64,000 bases of DNA from Sulfobacillus acidophilus (GTDB lineage: Bacteria > Bacillota > Sulfobacillia > Sulfobacillales > Sulfobacillaceae): the NCBI GenBank assembly GCA_003023745.1, contig PXYV01000008.1, positions 1 through 64,000 on the forward strand, written 5' to 3'. Both the position numbers and the translations under genes were made by a program. Shown piece by piece: positions 8,151-16,941 of this stretch; position 1 is the stretch's first letter, and each line of letters starts with the position of its first letter. The notes under the pieces were generated by a model, which worked only from the letters and a program-made list of their open reading frames with translations, had not been told where the DNA came from and made no database searches.

Positions 8151-9397
8151 TGGCTTCGTCCGTCGCCTTCTACTTGTTGTTGCATCAACCCTTAAGATTT
8201 CGCATACCATTAGATGCGTCATCCAAGAACATGCCCAACACAGCGAAAGAATGGCAGCGACACCTCTTCGACGACGTGCTCAACGCCCGGTATTTTAAAG
8301 GCATTGCCGAACGATCCTATGTTCCGATGTTGTCACTAATCGAAGAACTCATCGGTCGGGATTTTCATTGCAACTTGGGCTTGTCGTGGACATTTTGGGA
8401 ACAGGCGCAAGCATTTGGAGAGCCTTTGCTCTCCCTTCTAATCCGCGTGTTGCGCCACCCCAATATTGAGATTATCGGCGTCGAACCATACCATAGTCTT
8501 TTACCCCTGATCGATCCGCACATGTTTCAGCGTCGGATGCGTTGGATGCGAGAAAAGATGCAACAGACGTTTCAAAAATCTGTTTGCATTACCGACACCA
8601 CCGAAATGTTCTATTCAGACCAAATATATTGGTCGCTGGCGTTAGCCGGGTTTGATGCGATGCTTGTCGACGGTCGTCCGAATACGGTCGGGGCGCAAGG
8701 ACCGACCGGCATTTATAACGGGCCTGGACCTCTCGCGATTATTCCACGGCACTGGTCTTTATCCGATGACGTAGGCTATCGCTTTTCCAATCGGTCCTGG
8801 GACCGCTATCCGCTCTACGCTCCAGACTACGCCCAGTGGCTGACAGACGCCCCCGGAGCAGTCGCCATGGTAGGCTGGGACTTTGAAACATTTGGTGAAC
8901 ACCATCGAAAGGAAACCGGCATATTTGCCTTCATGCGACAGTTAAAAGAAGAATTGGACGCACGCGCTGTGCCGACGGTACGGCTCAGCACGCGCTTGAA
9001 CGGGCCCCGAGCCGGCATCCTGACACCACCGCTGCGCCCTCTGACTTGGGCCGGAACCGGCGATCTCAACTTCTTCTTGGGCAATCGGCGCCAGTGGGAA
9101 CTCTATCAACACATGCAATCCGTCTATCATAAAGCGCGTTTGACAGAACGCGCCGGGTACATCGATGTGGCCTTGCGGCTCATGCAATCCGATCATCTCC
9201 ACATGTTGCACTGGTATGATGCGCAGGGACCGGAGGCCGATGTCTCGATGTACTTTACGCCCGGCGAGTGGTGGGCTCAAGGCCGCGACGCAATCATTGC
9301 CGGATTAAACCAGGTCTTTGAAGTGTTTTCCCACGGCTTAGATGAACCGCTGTTACAGAGGTTGTCGCCCACAAAAACGCCTCGATCGCATCCTTAG
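8150..9397 (+). CDS. Glycoside hydrolase family 57 protein (alpha-amylase-like)
   Basis: GH57 (beta/alpha)7-barrel enzyme of the type seen in archaeal amylase homologues. Motif 1 is the HQP in YLLLHQPLRFRIP. The conserved ARYFKGIAERSYVPM and VEPYHSLLPLIDP follow. The presumed nucleophile Glu lies in ITDTTEMFYSDQI and the general acid Asp in VGWDFETFGEHH. 415 residues, close to the compact GH57 amylases. It overlaps the upstream glycosyltransferase by 1 nt and has GAGGGAGAG as its ribosome binding site. It converges on the GH15 glucoamylase gene with only 29 bp between stops. A role in trimming or branching intracellular alpha-glucan is inferred. Confidence 0.88.
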   Translation: MASSVAFYLLLHQPLRFRIPLDASSKNMPNTAKEWQRHLFDDVLNARYFKGIAERSYVPMLSLIEELIGRDFHCNLGLSWTFWEQAQAFGEPLLSLLIRVLRHPNIEIIGVEPYHSLLPLIDPHMFQRRMRWMREKMQQTFQKSVCITDTTEMFYSDQIYWSLALAGFDAMLVDGRPNTVGAQGPTGIYNGPGPLAIIPRHWSLSDDVGYRFSNRSWDRYPLYAPDYAQWLTDAPGAVAMVGWDFETFGEHHRKETGIFAFMRQLKEELDARAVPTVRLSTRLNGPRAGILTPPLRPLTWAGTGDLNFFLGNRRQWELYQHMQSVYHKARLTERAGYIDVALRLMQSDHLHMLHWYDAQGPEADVSMYFTPGEWWAQGRDAIIAGLNQVFEVFSHGLDEPLLQRLSPTKTPRSHP

Positions 9398-9426
9398 ACC
9401 GACTGTACACCAAGCCGGCCACAAGC

Positions 9427-11817
9427 TTAGTCAACATCTTCCTCTTCGAGATGGATTTCGAAGTTGCGATTTTCCCACCGTCCAACCTGCGTCCAGTAGA
9501 AGGTAAAGTCAACCTGAGTACATCCAATCAACGGAACATCTGCAAAATACATGCCAAGTCCTGAATCGGTCAGCGCCACCTCTTCTACATGCGCCCAGTG
9601 GTCCCGCGTGTATACCAAGCGGGCCGGAGCTTTGACCGCCACTCGCAAAAATTGGTCGTGACTAGACCATTCCCGCCGCTGATGGTTAAATTCCCAAAAG
9701 ACTCGGCGCACGCTACCGTCGTCCGTCTTGCGATACCGATCGCGCACAATGGCCGGCGTTTCAAACACCCGGCCCAACCCAGCAGAATACAATAATTTCA
9801 CATATTCCGCATGCGCCCATACCAACGGCATGGCTGATCCCGACGGCCGCCCTTTAAACAATTCCCGTTCCGGCACATCGTCCTCATCCCACACTTGCTC
9901 CGGTATCAATCCGCCTTCGGAGGCTGCACCTTCCATCGCCTTGAGGTACAGTTCCACGTCCTCACCCCGAGCCAAGGCATAATGCCCCCGCTCGCCCGAC
10001 AACAGCGGCCACAACCGCCCTCGTCCTGTTCCCTTATATGGGGACCCATCAACCTGTTCGCCATATCCATCGTGATTGTACCGATACCATAAGGGGCCGT
10101 AGTCCACGTCCCGACGCAATATCGCATCGTAGGCCGCGACCGAATCGAGAATGTGAGGATCGTCCGCCTCCTTCACTCCATAACGCACGAGTTCCAAAAA
10201 TCCTCCGTCGATTACAGCAACCTCAGGATATTCGTTGGGCGCGCCCGCTGGTAGATTCTTAATGGGCACCCATCCTTGGCCTACGTGCCCATCGGAGCTT
10301 TGGGGGTAGTCGGTATGAATGCGAATGTAGTGGCGCGGAAAACGCGGGTCCACCGCACCGTGGGTGGTAAAGGTCCAACGGTCAAGATTCGCGCGCCAAT
10401 AATCCGCCACGATTTCGGCATACTCGGCTGCCAACGTATCGCCTTGTTCGCGCATCAGCGCCGCCCCCATCAACAAGGCACTGATGGCCGCGGCTAAGGT
10501 AGCCGGAGAATATCCGCCGTCTTCTTCCCACCGTTCTTGTTGGGTGACGGGCCCGGCTTGGACTAAAAAGGCCAGGGCTCGCTTCACCGTCGGATAGAGG
10601 TTTTCGCCCGGTCGCATAACCTGCAGCTCGTGCAACCGGTAGGCTAAGTGGATGGGGAAGGCCGTTTCATCCAACTGTGAGCCGGGCCAATAGGGTGTGC
10701 CATCAAGCCAAAAATTCTGCGCCCAGGACCCATCATTCTGTTGCGTCGCCATTAAAAAGAGCATGACTTGGCGCGCCGCATTGAAATCCCCCAACGCAAT
10801 GAACGCTTGTGCAGCCTCGACCAAATCGCGCGGCCACACCAAATGATACCCCCCGATGTTGCCGTCACCGCAAGCCTGGCCCCAGGGAATCGATAATGAG
10901 GCCACCATGCCCCCGGGGAACAGCTTGCCGTGATGTGTTTTCAGCACCATAGCCGAGATACGCTGCAAACGGCCGTGGGCTTTGTCGGCTGGCAATAAGT
11001 TCGGTAGACTGTCCAAATATTCATGCCAGCTTTGAATGTAATGTGTCTCGATATTGCGGTACTCGTGCAACAGCGTCAATTCAGCGGTAAAAAGCGCTTC
11101 GCCACGGTTGCGGCCGAAAGTGAGCACAATCATCTGTTCCGACTGCCGACGAAAGTCTAATTCAGCAGTCATTGCCACATTGCCGTGTTCAGCTTGGTCG
11201 TAGATTTCTAAATTCCCATGGTAGCGCAACGATGTCCACCCGTCGGATGCTCCCACAAATCCGACCGATTGCTGCAAGAAGGGCGTAGAGGCCGTCACGC
11301 AAAGATGCGTGTCTTCGCGCCATGCCAACAACGCTGGACGGCCCTGGTGCAGTTGGATCGTGGCCGCTGAGTTTCCTCCTCCTTGATTGCCGATGTGAGG
11401 AGCCACCAAAAGGAAAACATGGTAGTCCTTGGGATCTCCTTGCATCACGGTAAATTGAGTCCATTGCACCACCGACGCACCGCTAGGCCAGGTAACAATC
11501 CGTTTGGTAATCCGAAAGCGCCCACTGGGCTCCTCATTCACCCATTGAAAGGCGGGCGCATCGGCGCCGATATATTCAAAATGATGAACCAGGTCCCGCT
11601 TTTCCTCCCAAAACCCGCCGTCCTTGGAGATGACAATGAACTGCACATCTCGGGTATTGGCCACGTCCATACGTGGAAAGTAAATCTCGTTGAGAATTCC
11701 ATGAGACGCCGTGACCCACACTGGCGAAGTCGCTTCAATCGCCGTGGCCACCGCTGATTTTGCGCTCGACGTCCAACGTGCCTCTAACCCCGGTCCCCCG
11801 GGAGCCATCATCTTCAT
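9427..11817 (-). CDS. Glucoamylase (GH15, glucan 1,4-alpha-glucosidase)
   Basis: Inverting exo-acting glucosidase that releases glucose from the non-reducing ends of alpha-glucans. An N-terminal beta-sandwich domain (about residues 1-270; ILNEIYFPRMDVANTRDVQF) is followed by an (alpha/alpha)6 barrel with GGYHLVWPRDLVEAAQAF, QLDETAFPIHL holding a candidate catalytic Glu, GHVGQGWVPI, and PEQVWDEDDV holding the second catalytic Glu. A C-terminal extension follows. 796 residues, typical of bacterial two-domain glucoamylases. There is no signal peptide, so an intracellular location is likely. The start is ambiguous among the three clustered Met codons in MKMM; GAGG lies best for the second or third. 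It is divergent from the NDP-sugar pyrophosphorylase. Confidence 0.93.
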   Translation of the reverse strand: MKMMAPGGPGLEARWTSSAKSAVATAIEATSPVWVTASHGILNEIYFPRMDVANTRDVQFIVISKDGGFWEEKRDLVHHFEYIGADAPAFQWVNEEPSGRFRITKRIVTWPSGASVVQWTQFTVMQGDPKDYHVFLLVAPHIGNQGGGNSAATIQLHQGRPALLAWREDTHLCVTASTPFLQQSVGFVGASDGWTSLRYHGNLEIYDQAEHGNVAMTAELDFRRQSEQMIVLTFGRNRGEALFTAELTLLHEYRNIETHYIQSWHEYLDSLPNLLPADKAHGRLQRISAMVLKTHHGKLFPGGMVASLSIPWGQACGDGNIGGYHLVWPRDLVEAAQAFIALGDFNAARQVMLFLMATQQNDGSWAQNFWLDGTPYWPGSQLDETAFPIHLAYRLHELQVMRPGENLYPTVKRALAFLVQAGPVTQQERWEEDGGYSPATLAAAISALLMGAALMREQGDTLAAEYAEIVADYWRANLDRWTFTTHGAVDPRFPRHYIRIHTDYPQSSDGHVGQGWVPIKNLPAGAPNEYPEVAVIDGGFLELVRYGVKEADDPHILDSVAAYDAILRRDVDYGPLWYRYNHDGYGEQVDGSPYKGTGRGRLWPLLSGERGHYALARGEDVELYLKAMEGAASEGGLIPEQVWDEDDVPERELFKGRPSGSAMPLVWAHAEYVKLLYSAGLGRVFETPAIVRDRYRKTDDGSVRRVFWEFNHQRREWSSHDQFLRVAVKAPARLVYTRDHWAHVEEVALTDSGLGMYFADVPLIGCTQVDFTFYWTQVGRWENRNFEIHLEEEDVD

Positions 11818-12024
11818 CGCCTCGTTTCCGAATCCGCAAATTTAATCCCAATGTACCACAGTAGGCCAGGACCGGTTAGCCCTAAAAAGGAGGCCTAGCA
11901 GCATCGCATGACGAGTCGAACGGACCTGGCCTGTCCCCGTCCACCTTGTCAAACTATGGATAGAGAATACTTTCTTGTGACGATTGCACCGTTAAAACAA
12001 CACAAAGGCAGGAGGTCAAACGAT

Positions 12025-13197
12025 ATGGAAGCCATGATACTTGTCGGGGGTCGAGGAACGCGACTGGAACCGCTCACAGATACCCGGCCTAAACCGTTGG
12101 TGGCGTTGTTAAATGCACCCATTTTGGAATCCATCATTCAACACTTAAAGGACGAAGGCGTCGATCGCATTACCTTATTAACCGGCTACCACGCAGACGA
12201 CCTGCGGCAGTACGCCGGATCCGGCAACCGTTGGGGCGTTACCGTTGAGTACCTGCAAGAGCGCACTCCCCTGGGCACAGCCGGGTCTGTCATCCGTGCC
12301 TTAGACCTCAAGCCTCGTCAAGATCCATTTTTAGTCGTAAGTGGCGATGGCCTTACTAACATCTCATTTGCGCATTTTTATCATCAATGTCAAGCCCAAA
12401 GTGCGCATGCCGCGATCTTACTGGCTCAGTCTGTGGAACCCCAACGCTATGGGGTCGTACACACCGATGCGCATGGGTACGTGCGCTCATTTGAAGAAAA
12501 GCCGACTCATGCCCCCACCCCCGCTTGGATCAATACGGGGATTTATTATATCGACCCGCGCCAGTTGGCCACTTTGCCCCATAATACCCCATTGGACTTT
12601 GGGCGACAGGTCTTCCCCCGCTGGGTCGCGGAACAGCGACCGTTTCTCGGCATCCGATCCGAGGGATATTGGACGGACATCGGTACGATTCAGTCCTATC
12701 ATCAAGCCATTGATGACATTTTGGACGAAACAGTGTTACTAGCCGGTGTCATCCGCTATCCCGTCAACGTTAACGGCCAGCCAAACCCAGCCGGCCGCGC
12801 CACAGTCTACATCGACCCCACCGCGCACATCAGCCCCCGGGCCACTATCGGCCCCTATTCAGTCATTGGGCCACATGCCTATGTCGGGGACAGGGCGCGG
12901 ATCGACCACAGCATCGTCCGCGCTTACGCCCGCATTGAAGCTGGCGCTTCACTGCAGAACGCTATCGTAGCGGAACACAGCATTGTCTCGGTCAACGCCA
13001 CGTTGTCGGACGGGGTCGTCATCGGTGAAGCCTGTCAGATTGGCGAGTCTGTCCATTTGCCGCCCGACACCCATCTACCGGCATTCACTACATGCACCAC
13101 CTTCGAAAGCATGAGACCCCAAGAAGCAGGGGGGAATCACGTCGCGATTCATGTGTCAGCCAGCGCACCCGTTTTGCACACTCCGCAAAGCGCGTAA
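12025..13197 (+). CDS. NDP-sugar pyrophosphorylase (nucleotidyltransferase with left-handed beta-helix)
   Basis: Makes an activated sugar from a sugar 1-phosphate and an NTP. The N-terminal nucleotidyltransferase fold has the signature MILVGGRGTRLEPLTDTRPK and the sugar-site region INTGIYYID. The C-terminal part (from about residue 250) has hexapeptide left-handed beta-helix repeats (PRATIGPYSVIGPHAYVGD). It resembles mannose-1-phosphate guanylyltransferases and glucose-1-phosphate nucleotidyltransferases; the exact NTP and sugar cannot be told. The ORF track opens at 11908, but the ATG at 12025, with GGCAGGAGG 10 nt upstream, gives the family's N-terminus. It probably supplies donors to the neighbouring glycosyltransferase. 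Confidence 0.88.
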   Translation: MEAMILVGGRGTRLEPLTDTRPKPLVALLNAPILESIIQHLKDEGVDRITLLTGYHADDLRQYAGSGNRWGVTVEYLQERTPLGTAGSVIRALDLKPRQDPFLVVSGDGLTNISFAHFYHQCQAQSAHAAILLAQSVEPQRYGVVHTDAHGYVRSFEEKPTHAPTPAWINTGIYYIDPRQLATLPHNTPLDFGRQVFPRWVAEQRPFLGIRSEGYWTDIGTIQSYHQAIDDILDETVLLAGVIRYPVNVNGQPNPAGRATVYIDPTAHISPRATIGPYSVIGPHAYVGDRARIDHSIVRAYARIEAGASLQNAIVAEHSIVSVNATLSDGVVIGEACQIGESVHLPPDTHLPAFTTCTTFESMRPQEAGGNHVAIHVSASAPVLHTPQSA

Positions 13198-13263
13198 AAC
13201 TAGGGGTGAGCACCAAGCCGGACACAGCAACTGAGGATAAAAAGCAGGGATCATCCCATACCT

Positions 13264-13303
13264 AGGACCGAAGCCAGGCGGCACCCCGAAAGGCTTCGGT
13301 CCT
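13264..13303. terminator. Hairpin between convergent genes
   Basis: AGGACCGAAGCC (13264-13275) and GGCTTCGGTCCT (13292-13303) form a perfect 12-bp GC-rich stem with a 16-nt loop. It lies between the convergent pyrophosphorylase and aminopeptidase genes and could serve both. Neither side has a clear T-run. Confidence 0.6.
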
Positions 13304-13312
13304 GGTAATCAA

Positions 13313-15865
13313 TTACAATAAATCCGCCATGTGCCCGCGCAGACGTTCGGCCATCGCCACATAAACACCCTGCAACTCAATCGCTTGAGCTGTTGCGCGC
13401 TGCGCTTCGGCAATCGGGTGAGTCTTCATCCAAGCGACCGTTCGAGCGGCCAAAGACGCATCCACAATCGTACTCAGCGAATAGATCACATACTCCATCA
13501 GAAAAGGCGAACACTGCGCAACAATCTCGTCCCAATTAGCCTCGAGCATGTCCCAAGTCGCCGACGCCGCCCGGGGATTTGCCAAAATTGCTCCGAGCGC
13601 GATGGCTCGATCCTGCATGCGCACTTCCGGCGACCGATATAGCTCCAACGTTTTTCTGACTAGATGGCTCGGTTGAAAACGTGCCAGTGAAAAAAGATAG
13701 CGATTCTCATCCTGGGGAGTCAAAGCCGACTTATATTGCTGGTACAATTGCTCCCAATCGGTGTCATCGCCAGTGTGCGCCACCACGCGAACAATATCCG
13801 TCAGCAACTCGGGCGACAACTGAGCGGCTCCTGTCACGTGATTGAAGAACAACGCATGAGCGCGTTCACGCACATGGGCATCCGCACCCACCGTGCCCAA
13901 AAGCCGCAAGAGCACCGCACGCGTGCGTCCCCGCCGCACATCCTCGCCCGGCACCGGATTCCAGCCTAACCGGGCAAAGACCGGGGCCGCGACCTCGCAG
14001 GCCAATCGAGACACGAGCGCACGTTCATCCTCGGTTGCCATGTCCTCTAATTGACTCAAACTCGTCGCCACTGCTCCCCACACATCCGGATCGAACTCCT
14101 CCGACAGTTGATGCCAAAGCCGGACTGCCTGGGCCAGTGGTACTTCATTGGCCGTCACGGCCGCCCACACATCATCCACCACGACCAGGCGCTCCAAGGA
14201 AGACAAGTGCGGCCAAGCTTCGAGCAGACGCTCCCATAAAAAGGCGTCGTAGGTGACGCGGAAAAAGGCGAATCCCCCGTGATTAACCATGAGCCACGAA
14301 GGTTCATTCGAAAGCGGCACCGCACAGGATTCTCCTCCAAGCAGCACCCGCTTTTCTTCAAACCGCCCGTCCCGGTACCGTACGCCAACGATAATGGGAA
14401 CCTGCCATAGGGTGTCGCTGATCTCGCCGGCATTGAGGCGAAATAGTTTTTGGCGCAGCGTCAATACCCGGTCCTCGGGATTCCAACTGGCTTGGATTAA
14501 GGGGTAACCGCCTTGAAACACCCATGATTCCATGACCGTGCGTACCGGTTGCTGCGATGCTTCCTCTAACGCCACCCATAAGTCGCTGGTTTCGGTATTG
14601 CCGAAGCGATGGCGGACAAGGTACTGGTGAATTCCCTTGCGGAAAACATCCGGGCCCAGATATTGTTCAATCATCCGAAGAATCGATCCACCCTTTTGGT
14701 ACGTCAACACGTCAAACATGGCGTGCGCCTCGCTCGGGGCACCCACCGGAAACTCCACTGGGCGCGTCGACGCCAGGGCGTCGATAACGAACGCGTACGC
14801 TCGTCCCCGTCCAAACGCCGTCCAGATGTCCCACTGTGGATACAGCGCGTCGGTGGCCAGATTTTCCATAAAGGTGGCAAACGCCTCATTCAACCAAATG
14901 CCATTCCACCATCGCATGGTCACCAAATCGCCAAACCACATGTGGGCAGTCTCATGAGCGATGGTGCTCACGACGTGCTGCTGTTCGATCGGGGACGATT
15001 TGTCCACATCAATTAACAAAAGTTCGTCGCGATAGGTGACACAACCCAAATTCTCCATGGCCCCCGCCGAGAAATCAGGGATCGCTACATGGTCCATTTT
15101 GGCAGCCGGACACGCTATGCCAAAATAATCCTCAAAAAATTGCAAAGTATCGCGGGCTGTGGCCAGTGCAAAAGCGGTCATATGGTGGCGCGAAGGACGC
15201 GCGCCAATGCGGACCGGAATCCGTCCCGCGAACACCGGCTCGGTCAAATTCAAAGGTCCGACGACCAAGGCCACGAGGTATGTCGACATCGGAATCGTGT
15301 CGGAAAAGACAACTCGCCTCTTTTTCCCTGCAAGCGCCACCTCTTGTAATATGCCGCCATTGGACAGCGCTGTCAGGTCTTCGTCCACGACCATGCTCAC
15401 GGAAAAAACCGCCTTGAAGTCGGGTTCATCCCAGCAGGGAAATACCCGTCGGGCATCGGTGGGCTCCATTTGTGTGCAGGCAATGACTACCGATGACCCA
15501 TCGCCATTAGGCACTTCCGTCTTGTAGAAGCCCCGCAAGTCATCCGCCATTTTGCCCGCAAAATGCAACGATAGCGTCCATGTCCCGACATCCACAGACG
15601 AAGGCCATCGCAGCACTGCCTGTTCTCGGTCCACCTGGTATTCTACCATGCCTGCCATGCGCACCTGATCATCGGCCGATGCAAGTTGCACCGAGTCGAT
15701 ATCTAGTCCCACACTATTCAACACCATTTCGGACAGGCTTGCCGAGGTCTCCACGTTCACGGACATCGTGCCCGTAAACGTGCCTTGAAGCAGATCGGGT
15801 GTAACGTCCAATTCATACCGCCGCGGCACGGCAGTACGGGGCAACCGATTGGGGTTGTCCACCAT
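13313..15865 (-). CDS. M1-family aminopeptidase
   Basis: Zinc aminopeptidase that removes N-terminal residues from peptides. The exopeptidase motif GAMENLG and the zinc site HETAHMWFGD, with the third ligand Glu in NEAFATFMEN 18 residues on, are all present. An N-terminal beta-saddle domain precedes the thermolysin-like domain, and a C-terminal ERAP1-like helical domain ends the protein. 850 residues, normal for the large M1 enzymes. There is no signal peptide, so it is probably cytosolic. The start is supported by GGCGGGAGGGATATT before the ATG. It stands alone, converging on the upstream cluster, and is probably used to recycle peptides. Confidence 0.94.
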   Translation of the reverse strand: MVDNPNRLPRTAVPRRYELDVTPDLLQGTFTGTMSVNVETSASLSEMVLNSVGLDIDSVQLASADDQVRMAGMVEYQVDREQAVLRWPSSVDVGTWTLSLHFAGKMADDLRGFYKTEVPNGDGSSVVIACTQMEPTDARRVFPCWDEPDFKAVFSVSMVVDEDLTALSNGGILQEVALAGKKRRVVFSDTIPMSTYLVALVVGPLNLTEPVFAGRIPVRIGARPSRHHMTAFALATARDTLQFFEDYFGIACPAAKMDHVAIPDFSAGAMENLGCVTYRDELLLIDVDKSSPIEQQHVVSTIAHETAHMWFGDLVTMRWWNGIWLNEAFATFMENLATDALYPQWDIWTAFGRGRAYAFVIDALASTRPVEFPVGAPSEAHAMFDVLTYQKGGSILRMIEQYLGPDVFRKGIHQYLVRHRFGNTETSDLWVALEEASQQPVRTVMESWVFQGGYPLIQASWNPEDRVLTLRQKLFRLNAGEISDTLWQVPIIVGVRYRDGRFEEKRVLLGGESCAVPLSNEPSWLMVNHGGFAFFRVTYDAFLWERLLEAWPHLSSLERLVVVDDVWAAVTANEVPLAQAVRLWHQLSEEFDPDVWGAVATSLSQLEDMATEDERALVSRLACEVAAPVFARLGWNPVPGEDVRRGRTRAVLLRLLGTVGADAHVRERAHALFFNHVTGAAQLSPELLTDIVRVVAHTGDDTDWEQLYQQYKSALTPQDENRYLFSLARFQPSHLVRKTLELYRSPEVRMQDRAIALGAILANPRAASATWDMLEANWDEIVAQCSPFLMEYVIYSLSTIVDASLAARTVAWMKTHPIAEAQRATAQAIELQGVYVAMAERLRGHMADLL

Positions 15866-15987
15866 AATATCCCTCCCGCCAGTTCAACTCCGCCAGCACC
15901 CGCCCAACCACTCGCTGTTCACGTGCATGCACGGTTTCCGTAAAATACACCATACCGCTTTTGCTGATGAATTGCCAAGGACAACCA

Positions 15988-16097
15988 ACAGGAGGTTTTT
16001 GCGGTGTAGATACCTCCGGGAGACTTAGATCTGATGGAGAAGCATCGTGAGCATTACGTAGTTTCAATCCTCTCCCGGAGAGTTATTTCCGGGAGAC
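15988..16097 (-). CRISPR. Orphan CRISPR remnant: one repeat, one 36-bp spacer, one degenerate repeat
   Basis: Read on the minus strand, a 37-nt repeat-like unit (16097-16061) begins GTCTCCCGGA and ends GGATTGAAAC. It contains an 8-bp palindromic stem (CTCCCGGA/TCCGGGAG). GGATTGAAAC is the classical 3' end of many CRISPR repeats. Exactly 36 nt later a second unit begins with the same 10 nt, GTCTCCCGGA, plus scattered further matches, then diverges, as terminal repeats often do. No further unit follows on either side, and no cas gene is in the window. It is either the stub of a collapsed array or a chance hairpin; repeat ends and spacing favour the former. Confidence 0.5.
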
Positions 16098-16706
16098 GCC
16101 GTGGTTTATAACTGCTGCGGCGTAATGTGTGTCGAGCACTATTTGCGAAACGATCTTGCCCTGCCTTGCTGTGGTACAACGGGAAATCCTGCATTCCCTC
16201 TAGCGCTTTCTACGCATACTGCGCGAACCTCCCACCAGTAGGTTGTCACTCGACGTTCGCACGTACGTACTTAGTCGATCTGTTCGAGCCCACCTCCTCG
16301 CTACGGCTCATTGTTGAGCTATCCATCCTCAATGAGCACGCAACAACGCTCACAGCAAACGAAAGGAATCGAGCGACGTCCCCCATTTACGCCATTAACA
16401 CTCTGGCAATTTCATTGGCTACAGAGAAACATCCTCTTCAATTCCATCGCATGTGTGTGAACCAATCGTTGGCACACCTCAAACATGTGCCGAATCGTTG
16501 GCCGTACCGACGACCGATCATTCTATTCGCTTCACTGTTCAGTCTAAATCGACCGCCTACCGTGTCCAGATTGTTGAGCACCCGTTCATGGCGGGGGACG
16601 GTGGTGTCTTTGCGACAGGCTGATCGCGCTAGGCCGTTGGGACAGCAGGGCGGCTTTAACCATCAAAGACTTTGCGACTTGACTTTTAACACCGAGAAAC
16701 AGGGCT
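16098..16706. other. Non-coding stretch, no recognised gene
   Basis: About 600 bp. The 196-residue ORF at 16127-16717 has no recognisable domain, odd composition and no clear ribosome binding site, so I do not call it. If the neighbouring CRISPR unit is real and read on the minus strand, its old leader would lie in the first 150-200 bp here. The last 100 bp lies 3' of the tnpB tail and may include that element's right end. Confidence 0.4.
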
Positions 16707-16878
16707 CTACTTCCTAAAAGGCCCCACCGCCAAAGTCGTCGCTTCAATCGCCGCATAGCAAGTTGAGCCGCGAGAGTCCTTACTGGTTCCTGCGTGGGTT
16801 CGACACCAAGGCTCAGGGGTTTCAACAGCGTCCGGTCGGCGCGAAGTGGGAAGCTCCCCCCTGCCAAGTCCCGTCGGG
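16707..16878 (-). pseudogene. Probable TnpB C-terminal tail relic (IS200/IS605 superfamily)
   Basis: On the minus strand one frame reads LKPAPTGLGRGELPTSRRPD, AVETPEPW, THAGTSKDSRGS, then a TAG at 16707-16709. This is the style of variable tail that follows the zinc ribbon in many IS605-type TnpB proteins. The zinc ribbon and catalytic core are missing, and an in-frame TGA lies just upstream. The methyltransferase stop codon lies about 60 bp further upstream. Assigned by resemblance only. Confidence 0.35.
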
Positions 16879-16941
16879 GCAGGTTTTAACCGAGAGCCTT
16901 GGTGAAATGCCCGTCAATGCTCTACGATGCCAGCATGGCCA

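Noticed and set aside
16098-16250. Further CRISPR units on the plus side of the orphan repeat
   Set aside because: No GTTTCAATCC or related segment recurs at the expected spacing.
16127-16717. 196-residue plus-strand ORF
   Set aside because: No motif, unusual composition, no ribosome binding site, and it runs into the antisense of the TnpB-tail relic.
16760-16830. tRNA-like GGGTTCGA segment
   Set aside because: No acceptor stem or anticodon arm can be formed around it; it lies in the TnpB-tail relic.
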